From Enorma sp964624825 (GTDB taxonomy: Bacteria > Actinomycetota > Coriobacteriia > Coriobacteriales > Coriobacteriaceae): DNA of 64,000 nucleotides. Shown here in pieces: positions 46,746 to 55,550 of the stretch; positions within the stretch are counted from its first letter, which is position 1, and each line of letters opens with the position of its first letter. The notes beneath the pieces are model-generated. The model searched no databases and was not told the DNA's origin. It saw only the letters and a program-made list of their open reading frames with translations. A program made the translations under genes and the position numbers. The stretch covers positions 1 through 64,000 of the forward strand of contig CAZUYD010000007.1 of assembly GCA_964624825.1 (NCBI GenBank), in the 5' to 3' direction.

Positions 46746-47354
46746 ATGGAGCGCAGGGACGGCTTGTTGGCAAGCAAGATGACCAGTTATGACTATCTCA
46801 AGCATGCGCTTTTCCGGCTGATGCGCGTTCAAAGCGTGCAACGCATCACGGTAAAGGCTCTTTGTGCCGAAGCGCATCTCAACAGGTCAACCTTCTACGC
46901 CAACTTTTCAGGTATGGAAGCGTTCCTTGATGTGGTGATGCACGACATCGCTGACGGCCTGCCTAAGATTGTCAGCAACTTCGGCAGAGATAAAAACCTC
47001 CTGCTCCGCAAAGGTAAGGCCTACGAATGCTATCGACAATGGTTTCGCTACGTCGACGAAAATCGCGAAGCATTTCAGCTGCTTACCGGCAAGAACGGCC
47101 CGCAAGAATTCCGCACTATCCTAGATGATCAAGGTATCCGATGGTATCGAGATTTGTTGCGCCCGTTGTTGCCACGCTTTGAGGCTCGCATCTCACTCGA
47201 CGCCCTCGCTATCTACATCGTTTCCGCCCATCAGGGTCTCATGATGTGGTACTTGAACGGCGGGCAAAAATATAGTGCCGATTATATGGCTGAGCAGCTG
47301 GTTCTTCTCACTTTCGAAGGGTCGTTCTCGCTGCTCCATCTTTTTATAGAGTAA
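46746..47354 (+). CDS. TetR/AcrR family transcriptional regulator
   Basis: A 202-residue regulator. The N-terminal helix-turn-helix reads ITVKALCAEAHLNRSTFYANFSGMEAFLDVV (residues about 34-64), the TetR pattern. The C-terminal ligand domain resembles TetR_C_7-type proteins (FRYVDENREAFQLLTG, then YIVSAHQGLMMWYLNGG). ATG follows GGGAGGG. It lies divergent to the amidohydrolase and probably represses it until an inducing ligand binds. Codon use is less GC-biased than in the surrounding housekeeping genes. Confidence 0.9.
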   Translation: MERRDGLLASKMTSYDYLKHALFRLMRVQSVQRITVKALCAEAHLNRSTFYANFSGMEAFLDVVMHDIADGLPKIVSNFGRDKNLLLRKGKAYECYRQWFRYVDENREAFQLLTGKNGPQEFRTILDDQGIRWYRDLLRPLLPRFEARISLDALAIYIVSAHQGLMMWYLNGGQKYSADYMAEQLVLLTFEGSFSLLHLFIE

Positions 47355-47568
47355 GTATGCCGACTTAGAAAACCTGCCAGCGGAACAGAACGTATATCGC
47401 AGAGGAACAGGCCTTGCCGGCAGGCAAGCCGAACCCGATGATGCCCGTGGGTCGAAGCGTGTTCGGCACCTTGGCATGAGGGTTCGTTCGAGAGTCTATA
47501 TTATTTGATCTTCGCGGGTTTTCCGCACGGTCTGGCGCTGCAGCCTGCGGGCCGCAGCGCCCGGTACG

Positions 47569-48066
47569 CTACTTAGGCATGACCCAGAACTTGAGCAGCG
47601 GGTAGCTCACCAGCACCGCAAGAAGGGTGTTGACCACGCTCGCTACAGTAGCCGCGATGCCAGACGACATGCCGAAACTCTGGCAAAAATCGGTCACGTG
47701 CCCCGGAAGCACCAGGTTGACCACTACGATGATGACCGCAAGCACCACGAAGCGCGGGGCAGCCGTGGAGAACGAGGCATCGCTCTTGAACACCCATGTC
47801 TTTTGCACCACGAAATTCACCAATTGGGCGATAACCTCGGCAAGCAGGAAGGTTAGAAATCCGCCCAGCCCGTTCGACCCGGAAGCGCTGTAATCGAACA
47901 GCAGAAACCGAAACGGCTCGGTCATGCCAAGCGCCGAGACGAACAACGCCGTGCCGAGCCACGTGCATACGAAGCGCGTGATGGTCGAGACGTTCGACAG
48001 CACGTTGAAGAGGATGAACTCCCAAAGGTCTGGATGCCTATCGCACCAGGCTCGAAACGCACCCAT
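47569..48066 (-). CDS. GtrA family membrane protein
   Basis: A 165-residue protein with four hydrophobic helices. The GtrA signature elements are FILFNVLSNVSTITRF near the start, FLLAEVIAQLVNFVVQKTWVFKS in the middle, and a final helix with FWVMPK at the end. GtrA proteins act in cell-surface glycosylation, often translocating undecaprenyl-phosphate-linked sugars. ATG at 48066 follows GGAGG; the longer frame upstream overlaps the GH3 3' end and is rejected. It lies 58 bases downstream of a GH3 gene on the same strand, last in the glycan locus. Confidence 0.9.
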   Translation of the reverse strand: MGAFRAWCDRHPDLWEFILFNVLSNVSTITRFVCTWLGTALFVSALGMTEPFRFLLFDYSASGSNGLGGFLTFLLAEVIAQLVNFVVQKTWVFKSDASFSTAAPRFVVLAVIIVVVNLVLPGHVTDFCQSFGMSSGIAATVASVVNTLLAVLVSYPLLKFWVMPK

Positions 48067-48124
48067 TGGGTTGCCTCCATTTCTCGCGCGCGTTGCGCAC
48101 GTAACATATTGAATCGAGCTGCGC

Positions 48125-50611
48125 CTACGACACAGGGTTGTCGTCGTCAACAAGGCTCCAAGAAAGCCGTGATCGGCGTACGAGGTTCAGCGCGAATTCT
48201 ATGATGAGTCGTATGATGCCGATGATCCAGAACCCACGGAGCTCCATGACGATCGCGTCGACCATGCCCATGCTCACCATGCCGCCTGTCATCTTCGCGA
48301 TCGCTCGGAGCGGCATGTTATATATGAATGCAATGTTGAGGTCGGGCTCATCGCTTGCAAGGCTTTTACGATACAGCCTGCTGATGACGGAGCCGAGGAT
48401 CCATCCGATGGGGCTTCTGCCCCGACCAAGCTCCCCGAGCGTCATGTTGCGATCGATGCTCACCCGTTCGGTTGGAACGGCGTGGCCGAGCAAACGCTCG
48501 AAGGTCGCGTCATCGACCGCGTACACCTCGCCTGTCTCATATGGCATCAGGTCAAGCTCCGCATACGGGTTGGGTGCGCCGGTTCCTGCCAGCTCTACAC
48601 GGCACATGAGCCGCATGTCGCGACTCGAGGCGGCAAGGTAGACCTCGTAGGTTCCGCCTTCGATTTCCCAGCGGTTCGTGAGCACGTTCCAGTACTCAAA
48701 TGCATGGGGGTCGAGCGAGACCACGACGCGCTCATGCGCGCCCGCATCGAGCGGCACCTTTGCAAAGCCTGCGAGTTGGCGGGCTGGCCCGAACACGCCT
48801 CGGCCGGGATGCGCCACATAGGCTTGAACGACCTCGGCACCGGCGACAGCCCCCTCGTTGCCGACGACGCATGAAATCGATTGCGGAACGCCATCGGTGC
48901 CGCACACATCGATAGCAGGATCTGCATAGGAAAAATGCGTGTAGGAAAGCCCGAAACCGAACGGGAAGGCCACGGGAGCTTCAACGGTATCGAAGTAGCG
49001 ATACCCCACATACAGAGATTCCCGATATGCCGCGACCCGGCCCTGCGCGGGATACGTGTCCGCGGTGGGCACATCTTCATAGCGCAGCGGCCACGTCTCG
49101 GAGAGCTTGCCCGAGGGGTTCACGCGCCCGCAGATGACATCGAACGCCGCACCGGCACCAGCTTGACCGCCCAATCCGAGCAGCACGAGCGCCTGGGCAT
49201 CATCGATCCACGGCAGCTCGACGGGAGCGCCAGCAGAAAGCAGCACCACGACATGCGGGTTCACTTCTGCCACAGCATGGAGCGCCTGCACTTGGTTCTC
49301 GTGGAGGCGCATGTCGCGCCGATCGATTCCCTCGCTCTCCTGAATCTCCGCAAGCCCCAGGCACATGAGCACCACGTCCGCACGCTGAGCGAGCTCGACC
49401 GCCTCGGCCTGCAGGGCATCGTTCGAAGCGCCGCTGCGCTCAAAGCCGGCCGCGTATCCAACGAGGTCAAAATCTGCTTCGGCGCGCAAGATATCGAGAA
49501 ACGAGTCGACCCGTGTGGCGTTCACGGCGCTCGACCCCGCTCCTTGGTACCGCGGCGTTTGCGCAAAGTCACCGATCACGGCCACGCGCGTGCCCGCCGC
49601 ACAGGGAAGGATATCTCCCTCGTTTTTCAGGAGCACCGCGCACGACGAGGCGAGCTCGCGTGCGAGCGCATGGTGCGCCTCCTTGTCGAAATCGCCTGGA
49701 GAGGCCGAGACCGCATCGATCGTGCTGAAGATGAGCTCGAGTGCCTCGCTTACCCGTCGGTCGAGCGTCTCGCGCGCGAGCGCGCCCAATTCGACCGCGC
49801 GGATGAGTTCATACACAGAGCTCGCCCCGGAGTTCGGCATCTCGAACGTCGAACCCGCCGCAACGCCGGCAACGTGGTCGTTCGACCCGCCCCAATCGGT
49901 TACGACAGCGCCGTCATATCCCCACTCATCGCGCAGGATCGTCTGGAGCAGATGCTCGTTCTCATTGGCGTATGTACCGTTTATCAGGTTGTACGACGTC
50001 ATGATCGTGCGCGGACGGGCTTCGCGCACCACATGTTCGAAGCCAGCGAGGTATATCTCGCGCAGGGTGCGCTCGTCAAGCACCGAATCGCTCGTCATGC
50101 GCCGCGTCTCCTGGCTGTTCACGGCAAAGTGCTTTGGACAGGCCGACACCCCGGCGCTTTGCACCCCGCGCACGAAGCCTGCCGCCATCGAACCCGCAAG
50201 CAGCGGATCTTCCGAGTAATACTCGAAGTTGCGCCCACATAGCGGGTTGCGCTTTACGTTGAGCCCAGGGCCTAAGAGCACGTTCACGCCCTGTGCGGCG
50301 GCCTCCTCGCCCATCGCAGCACCCGCGCGCTCAGCTACAGAGGGATCCCAGCTCATCGCGACGGTACAGGACAACGGAAAGCACGTCGCCGGCTCGGAAG
50401 GGTTGAGCCCGAGATGATCTGCCGCACCCGCCTGCTTGCGCAGACCGCTGGGACCGTCGGCAAACCGCAGCTCCGGGATGCCCAGCGATGGATACGCGTA
50501 GGTTGTGAACTCAGTCGCCCCTGAAAGGAGCGCGCACTTCTGCTCGAGCGTCATCTGCTCCAGGCATACCGCGACACGTGTGTCCTGCGACATCCCGCCC
50601 GATTCACGCAT
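48125..50611 (-). CDS. Glycoside hydrolase family 3 enzyme (cytoplasmic, with C-terminal membrane-type region)
   Basis: An 828-residue GH3 with the normal domain order. The N-terminal TIM barrel has RFADGPSGLRKQ, CPKHFAVNSQETRR and the nucleophile Asp in GAVVTDWGG. The alpha/beta sandwich has IQESEGIDRRD, with the probable acid/base Glu. A fibronectin-III-like domain follows (FGFGLSYTHFSY onward). The last 130 residues carry NMPLRAIAKMTGGMVSMGMVD, common in GH3 proteins of gut anaerobes, and a hydrophobic stretch. No signal peptide. Likely a beta-glucosidase or beta-xylosidase acting on imported or lipid-linked glycosides. ATG at 50611 follows GGAGG. Confidence 0.93.
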   Translation of the reverse strand: MRESGGMSQDTRVAVCLEQMTLEQKCALLSGATEFTTYAYPSLGIPELRFADGPSGLRKQAGAADHLGLNPSEPATCFPLSCTVAMSWDPSVAERAGAAMGEEAAAQGVNVLLGPGLNVKRNPLCGRNFEYYSEDPLLAGSMAAGFVRGVQSAGVSACPKHFAVNSQETRRMTSDSVLDERTLREIYLAGFEHVVREARPRTIMTSYNLINGTYANENEHLLQTILRDEWGYDGAVVTDWGGSNDHVAGVAAGSTFEMPNSGASSVYELIRAVELGALARETLDRRVSEALELIFSTIDAVSASPGDFDKEAHHALARELASSCAVLLKNEGDILPCAAGTRVAVIGDFAQTPRYQGAGSSAVNATRVDSFLDILRAEADFDLVGYAAGFERSGASNDALQAEAVELAQRADVVLMCLGLAEIQESEGIDRRDMRLHENQVQALHAVAEVNPHVVVLLSAGAPVELPWIDDAQALVLLGLGGQAGAGAAFDVICGRVNPSGKLSETWPLRYEDVPTADTYPAQGRVAAYRESLYVGYRYFDTVEAPVAFPFGFGLSYTHFSYADPAIDVCGTDGVPQSISCVVGNEGAVAGAEVVQAYVAHPGRGVFGPARQLAGFAKVPLDAGAHERVVVSLDPHAFEYWNVLTNRWEIEGGTYEVYLAASSRDMRLMCRVELAGTGAPNPYAELDLMPYETGEVYAVDDATFERLLGHAVPTERVSIDRNMTLGELGRGRSPIGWILGSVISRLYRKSLASDEPDLNIAFIYNMPLRAIAKMTGGMVSMGMVDAIVMELRGFWIIGIIRLIIEFALNLVRRSRLSWSLVDDDNPVS

Positions 50612-50757
50612 GCTACAACCCTCCTTGTCCTTGCAATCTTATCCGGCGCGCCGCGCCTGCCCCTTCTGCGGCAGCCCCTGAGTCTCGACGTTGAGGGGTG
50701 CCCGTCCAGGTTGAGGAAGGGAGGGGCGGGCACCCTTTGCGTGGGCAGCGCGCCGCG

Positions 50758-51189
50758 TTACGCAGCGCGCGTGCGCGGGATGAAGCAAATAATCATCTGA
50801 GCAACCGAGATAGCCACCATCAAGCCGATGATCGTAAAGATCGTGGTCACGTTCCCCACGCCACCCGAGAAGATCGTGACGCCGTTCAGGAGGTCAGCCA
50901 AATTGGTGATGTCGCTCATGAGATAGACCACCAAGCAATATGCCGTCAGACCCACCGAAGCGAGCTCGGTCAACCCCATGATGTCGATCCGCAGGTTGCA
51001 GCTGATGAAGAAATACGCCACGTTGAGCAGGGCAATGGCGACAAGCAAACCGACCACGCGCATGTCGACCGCGCTGAGCGCCGATTCATACGGATAGTAC
51101 ACGCCGATGCAAGCAAGCGCGGCGACGGCAACGAGCAGGCTCAGGTACTCGCCGGCTGAGCGATGGGAAAACGAACAATTGATACCCAT
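50758..51189 (-). CDS. Small four-TM membrane protein, unknown function
   Basis: A 143-residue protein with four hydrophobic helices: about 18-33, 44-63, 70-90 and 115-136. It starts two bases after the stop of the Tat-exported GH3 gene, so the two are translationally linked. No family motif is visible; it has no charged residues in the helices that would suggest a transporter, and its N-terminus is in the cytoplasm by the charge rule. An accessory for membrane assembly or anchoring of the GH3 is a guess. ATG follows an upstream GGGGATGAG site inside the GH3 3' end. Confidence 0.7.
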   Translation of the reverse strand: MGINCSFSHRSAGEYLSLLVAVAALACIGVYYPYESALSAVDMRVVGLLVAIALLNVAYFFISCNLRIDIMGLTELASVGLTAYCLVVYLMSDITNLADLLNGVTIFSGGVGNVTTIFTIIGLMVAISVAQMIICFIPRTRAA

Positions 51190-51191
51190 GG

Positions 51192-54100
51192 TTACTCATC
51201 CCCTTCTTTGTTGCCCACGAGCTGAGGCGCCACAGAAGCGGCCAGCGCGGCAACCGCGCCGATTCCCGTGATCCCCATCGCGGCATATCCAGCAGTCTTC
51301 CACCATGGCGTCACCGATTCGATGCGCGTCGAGGAGGAGAGCCCGTTTACCGACCAGGTGTGCGCCCACACATAGCAGGTGCGCTTCACCGCTTGGCGCA
51401 GATTGTACAACGCGTACCCATCGCCATCATTCACCGCCGTGGTGATACCCTCGACGGCATCAGGGTTCTCGCTCATGGAAAGCATGGCGTTGAAGCAGAA
51501 GTAGTCTGTTCCCGCCGCCAGGTTAAGCGGCCAGTTCTGCTTGTAGATCGAGCCGGCGATCGCGTCGGTGGTCACACGACCCTTGAAGCCCCATTCGTTG
51601 CGCAGAACGTCGGTGTTGAGCGCACGGCTGTAGTTGCAGAACGTGAGTCCCAAGCGGTTGAAGCCACCCATGAGGCCCATCTCGCCGCCGTCGACGATCG
51701 GTCCCTCATAGCAGCGAAGCTCGGTCTCGCGGAACGCCTGCTCGGTGAAGAACTTGGCATGGCTCTCGCGCGCCTGCTCCTGATTGTTGCCCGCGAAGTG
51801 CTTCTGGCAATACACCACGCCCACGTCTTGCATGGCCTTCGCCTCGCCGGCCCCTACGTACCAGCCGAGAATGCCGTCCTCCGAATAGTACTGTTGGTTG
51901 CGACCGCAGAACTGGGTGCGATGATAGTTGCCGCCGCCGTACCACACCTCGTTGTAGCCGCTGAACCACGCCTCGAGTCCCATCAGGCGGCCGCGCGCCT
52001 CGAAGCGCTCCATGTTGAAGGTGCTCGCTGTATTGATCTCGCTTGGCCACTTTTGAGCGCTGCCGCTATCGACCGCCAGGAACGAACCGCCGATCGCGGT
52101 GTTGTCGTCGATCTGCGTCGCACCGGGAATGCCGAACTCCTCGACCACCTCGGTACCGGCATTGAGCAGGTAGGTGAGCTCATCCATGGTGAACTGGTCG
52201 AGGAACTGATCCCAGGTCACGTTGTCGTCGAAATCCACATCGCGCATCATGATGAGGGTCAGCCCGTTATCTGCGCCGAGCGTGTAGTCGTCTACCGAAT
52301 AGGAATCGTCCGACTCATACGGTCCTGAAAGCTCGGTGATCATATCGGCGGTCGCGTTGAGCTCCACCTCGCCATAGCTTACCGGGTAGGTGCCCTCCCA
52401 ATCGTTGCGGGTGAGCAGCGTCCAGGCATCATCGCCCAACCAGTAATCGAGGCGCGCATCATCGAAGCGATTCGCCACCTCATAGGCACTGTTCACGCGC
52501 GATTGGCGATACGAGCTCGAGTCGAGCGATGCCTGGTTGAAGGTATACACCTTCTCCGCATCACCCTCCGTCGCGTTGCCGAGCACATCGGTCATGCCCG
52601 AGGCGCCCTTGGCGGCGAGGATATTGTTCAGCGCGTCGTGCGCGTCATCGCCGACAGCCAGATAGTAATCACCTTCGGATAAGATGTAGCCGCCTGCGCC
52701 CTGCGAATCATAGCTCGCCAGGAAGTAGCGCTTCACATCGACTGTCACGGTCTCGGATGCTCCAGGATCGAGCGTCGAGGTCTTCGCGAACCCCACGAGC
52801 TGGACCGCCGCCTTCTCAATTGCGTTCTCGCGCTCGTAGTCCCCGTACGGCGTCTGAGCATACACCTGCACCACGTATTTTCCGGCATAGGTATCGCCGG
52901 TGTTGGTGACGGTGACGTCCATATGATATGCGTCGTCATTCTCGCTGTACTCGGTGCTATCGAGCGTCTGCTCAAAGGTCGTATACGAGAGGCCGTACCC
53001 AAAGGGATAGGTCATCTCGGCGGTATAGTCCCAGCCACCGTCGCTCGCGTAGGTGCCCGCCGTCCCATCGGCGCTACCCTGTCCCAAGATGCAATCTTCA
53101 TAGCGCGTCTCGTAATAGCGATACCCGGTATAGATGCCTTCTGCCTCGACGACATACGCGTTGAAGTTGCGCTCTCCGCTGTAGTTAGACTCGTTTCCGG
53201 TATAGCCGACTCCGTCCAGGATCTCGTCTGAGTTCGCCCAGATACCGGTGTTCTGGCACGCATTCATATTTGCCGGCGCCGAGAGCGAATTCGTTGCGTG
53301 CGTATCGGCGAGGCAGCCGGACGGCGAGACCGCGCCGGTCAGGATATTGGTGAGACCCTTTATGCCCGCGCTTCCCGGCGCACCAATCCACAGCACCGCA
53401 TCGACGCCGTAGTCGGGCAGAGAGCCGACCTCAAGCGCATGCGCCGTGTTGAGCAGCACGATGATCCGGTCGAAGGTCCCATCCTCCTTATACGACTGCG
53501 CCATCTGAAGCAGGGCGACCTCGTTGGGTTGCAGGGCAAGCTCCGAGATGCCGTCGACACCGTCGCTTTGCCCGAGGTCGTTATCCTCATTTCCCTCGCG
53601 CGTGAAGATGATGAAGGCGGCATCGCCATATGAAGAGAACGTCGCGGTCAGGTTGTTATCCTCGTAGAAGCTTACCGGCGCCTCGGCATCCACGGGTAGC
53701 TCGAAGAAATCGTCCGGTACCGCTCCAATTCCCCAAGCGCTCTCGGCGGCATCCGTTGAGCCCTCCTGGACGCCGCGCCCCGGCCAGGTCTCGGTATTGT
53801 CGGTATACGCATCGATGACGTCCTGGTTGACGTTATAGACGCGCCCCATGGCGTCTACGTAGCTCAGGATCGCGTCGTAATCAGCGTACTCGTCGCTATC
53901 CGTCCAATCCGAGTAAATACTTGCCGCGCTGATCAGCGAGGCACCGGTGGAGTTGCGGCCCAGAAATTCGTTTACCGTCGAAGCGCCGAGCAGGGTCACG
54001 TTCGCGCCCTCGGCCAAGGGCAACGCGGCGTTCTCGTTGCGCAGCAGCACCACGCTCTCTTCGACGGTGGCGATCTCTTCGTCTACCACAAGCGCCTCAA

Positions 54101-54287
54101 GTTCGTTGAGCGCGGCGACATCGGTGTTGTCGTTGCTCGAAAGCCCCGTCTCATAGTAGGTCGTCGAGTCATCGTCGGCGGCAAATGCAGATTGCACGCC
54201 TCCCGCTGCGGACGTGGCCAGCGTAGCGCCTGCACCCGTCGCTCCCACAAGTTTAAGAAAGACCCTACGGCTTAACTTGGCATCCAT
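51192..54287 (-). CDS. Tat-exported, membrane-anchored GH3 glycosidase with reversed domain order
   Basis: A 1031-residue protein. Residues 1-38 form a Tat signal with SRRVFLKL and AFA at the cleavage site. The GH3 C-terminal sandwich comes first (VVLLRNENAALPLA, about 60 onward), then a fibronectin-III-like domain with FGYGLSYTTFEQT, then the TIM barrel at the C-terminus with YCQKHFAGNNQEQARE, NEWGFKGRVTTDAIAG carrying the nucleophile Asp, and ARSHGRNQQ-type elements. A final helix (YAAMGITGIGAVAALAASVA) before a short acidic tail anchors it outside the cell. ATG at 54287 follows AAGGAGGG. The permuted order is known from a minority of GH3 enzymes. Substrate unknown; a beta-linked plant or host glycoside is likely. 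Confidence 0.9.
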   Translation of the reverse strand: MDAKLSRRVFLKLVGATGAGATLATSAAGGVQSAFAADDDSTTYYETGLSSNDNTDVAALNELEALVVDEEIATVEESVVLLRNENAALPLAEGANVTLLGASTVNEFLGRNSTGASLISAASIYSDWTDSDEYADYDAILSYVDAMGRVYNVNQDVIDAYTDNTETWPGRGVQEGSTDAAESAWGIGAVPDDFFELPVDAEAPVSFYEDNNLTATFSSYGDAAFIIFTREGNEDNDLGQSDGVDGISELALQPNEVALLQMAQSYKEDGTFDRIIVLLNTAHALEVGSLPDYGVDAVLWIGAPGSAGIKGLTNILTGAVSPSGCLADTHATNSLSAPANMNACQNTGIWANSDEILDGVGYTGNESNYSGERNFNAYVVEAEGIYTGYRYYETRYEDCILGQGSADGTAGTYASDGGWDYTAEMTYPFGYGLSYTTFEQTLDSTEYSENDDAYHMDVTVTNTGDTYAGKYVVQVYAQTPYGDYERENAIEKAAVQLVGFAKTSTLDPGASETVTVDVKRYFLASYDSQGAGGYILSEGDYYLAVGDDAHDALNNILAAKGASGMTDVLGNATEGDAEKVYTFNQASLDSSSYRQSRVNSAYEVANRFDDARLDYWLGDDAWTLLTRNDWEGTYPVSYGEVELNATADMITELSGPYESDDSYSVDDYTLGADNGLTLIMMRDVDFDDNVTWDQFLDQFTMDELTYLLNAGTEVVEEFGIPGATQIDDNTAIGGSFLAVDSGSAQKWPSEINTASTFNMERFEARGRLMGLEAWFSGYNEVWYGGGNYHRTQFCGRNQQYYSEDGILGWYVGAGEAKAMQDVGVVYCQKHFAGNNQEQARESHAKFFTEQAFRETELRCYEGPIVDGGEMGLMGGFNRLGLTFCNYSRALNTDVLRNEWGFKGRVTTDAIAGSIYKQNWPLNLAAGTDYFCFNAMLSMSENPDAVEGITTAVNDGDGYALYNLRQAVKRTCYVWAHTWSVNGLSSSTRIESVTPWWKTAGYAAMGITGIGAVAALAASVAPQLVGNKEGDE

Positions 54288-54317
54288 GCCTATACCCTCC
54301 TTTACCTGCATGCTCGG

Positions 54318-54494
54318 CTACTCTTCGACGATCCGCGTCGTGCTGATTCCCAGCTGGCTGTTAATCGTGCTTTCATAGCTTTCGGCAATCTGCATGCCAA
54401 AAACAAGAGCGACAAACAACCATAGAAACACCGCGGATAGCCCCAAGAACAGCCGTCCCTTGCTCCTCAGAACTGAGAGCGTGTTCTTGCTCAT
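54318..54494 (-). CDS. 58-residue single-TM peptide, first gene of the GH3 operon
   Basis: A short protein, MSKNTLSVLRSKGR, one helix (FLGLSAVFLWLFVALVFGM), then an outward tail QIAESYESTINSQLGIST ending IVEE. The ATG follows GGAAGGAGG. It lies 30 bases upstream of the Tat-GH3 gene on the same strand and opens the operon. No homologue is recognised. Its position suggests an assembly factor or a sensor accessory for the LytTR/GHKL pair across the divergent promoter; this is inference. Confidence 0.75.
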   Translation of the reverse strand: MSKNTLSVLRSKGRLFLGLSAVFLWLFVALVFGMQIAESYESTINSQLGISTTRIVEE

Positions 54495-54830
54495 ATGCAG
54501 TTCCTCCTTCCGGCTCCTCGCGACCCATCGCTGCGCCCCGTGCTGCAAACCCAACGGGACACCCGGACCTGCCCACGCAAGTCGTTGAGCTGAATGTAAC
54601 GAGTCGGTAACGCGCTGTGGGAAACTTGCCAAAACCGGTCACCTCGGTGACGTATTTGGTAACGGACTCCCGCAAACGGAAAAACAAGGCACGGATTCAC
54701 CAGGTGGCAAGGGTTGGCGCTTGCAGGATGATATAGTTCAACCAGGCCAGAACGATATAATCGCGCGGTTGACGCACGGCGAAAACCATAGGGTTGGCAG
54801 TTTGACCTGCCCGATACGTTAGGAGAGCGC
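54495..54830. promoter_or_regulatory. Divergent control region of the GH3 operon and the LytTR/GHKL pair
   Basis: 336 bases with several candidate sites. GTAACG occurs at 54596, 54607 (11 bases apart) and 54659; read on the minus strand these are CGTTAC, resembling LytTR half-sites. GTCACC-TC-GGTGAC at 54638-54651 is a perfect 6-bp palindrome. ATATAGTTC (54731-54739) and GAACGATAT (54750-54758) form an inverted repeat with one mismatch that overlaps TATAAT (54756-54761), a strong -10 toward the regulator genes without a clear -35. Confidence 0.5.
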
Positions 54831-55550
54831 GTGTATCGGATTCTCATCGTAGAGGACGAAGCGGAGGCGGCCGATCTGCTGAAACGCTTTATCGCCCGAT
54901 ACGGCGACGAGCACGACGAGCAGTTTCAGGTAACGACCTTCCATAGCGCCCATGAACTTCTGCGCCGCGATCGCTCCTTCGACCTCATCTTTCTTGACAT
55001 CGAACTGCCCGAGATAAACGGCATGGAGGCAGCAAATCTGCTGCGCGTCTATGACACCTCGACGCCGATCATCTTCGTTACGAACCTCGCTCAATACGCG
55101 GTGCGCGGGTACGAGGTCGATGCACTCGACTTCATCGTGAAACCGGTAGGATACTTCGATTTTTCAATGCGCATGAACAAGGCGATGCGCGTGCTCAAGC
55201 GGACGAGCGGCCAGACGATTACCGTGACCTCGCGCGGCACCACGCAGGTCTTCCCCCAGGCAGATCTCGTGTACGTGGAAATCGTTAACCATGACCTGGT
55301 ATTTCATACCATATCGATGGATTCGCTCAACCCACCTCGCATGCGCGGGAGCCTCAAGAAGCTCGAGCAGGAGCTCCCTGCCGGATCGTTTTTGCGCATC
55401 TCAAGCAGCTGCCTCATCAACATGAACCACGTTCGACTTTCTCAGCCCGGCTTGGTGCGCATGTCAACCGGCGAGACGCTGTACGTGAGCCGCAGCAACC
55501 GGAAAGTCGTTATGGACACGCTCGCCGAGTTCCTTGGTGGCAGCATATGA
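54831..55550 (+). CDS. LytTR family response regulator
   Basis: A 239-residue regulator. The receiver domain runs from 1 to about 120, with VEDE near the start, phosphoacceptor Asp56 in LIFLDIELP, and Lys in IVKPVGYFDF. The LytTR DNA-binding domain spans about 135-235 (VYVEIVNHDLVFHT, LPAGSFLRISSSCLINMNHV, LYVSRSNRKVV). It begins with GTG behind AGGAGAG. It overlaps the kinase gene by four bases and is divergent from the GH3 operon, its probable target. Confidence 0.93.
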   Translation: MYRILIVEDEAEAADLLKRFIARYGDEHDEQFQVTTFHSAHELLRRDRSFDLIFLDIELPEINGMEAANLLRVYDTSTPIIFVTNLAQYAVRGYEVDALDFIVKPVGYFDFSMRMNKAMRVLKRTSGQTITVTSRGTTQVFPQADLVYVEIVNHDLVFHTISMDSLNPPRMRGSLKKLEQELPAGSFLRISSSCLINMNHVRLSQPGLVRMSTGETLYVSRSNRKVVMDTLAEFLGGSI

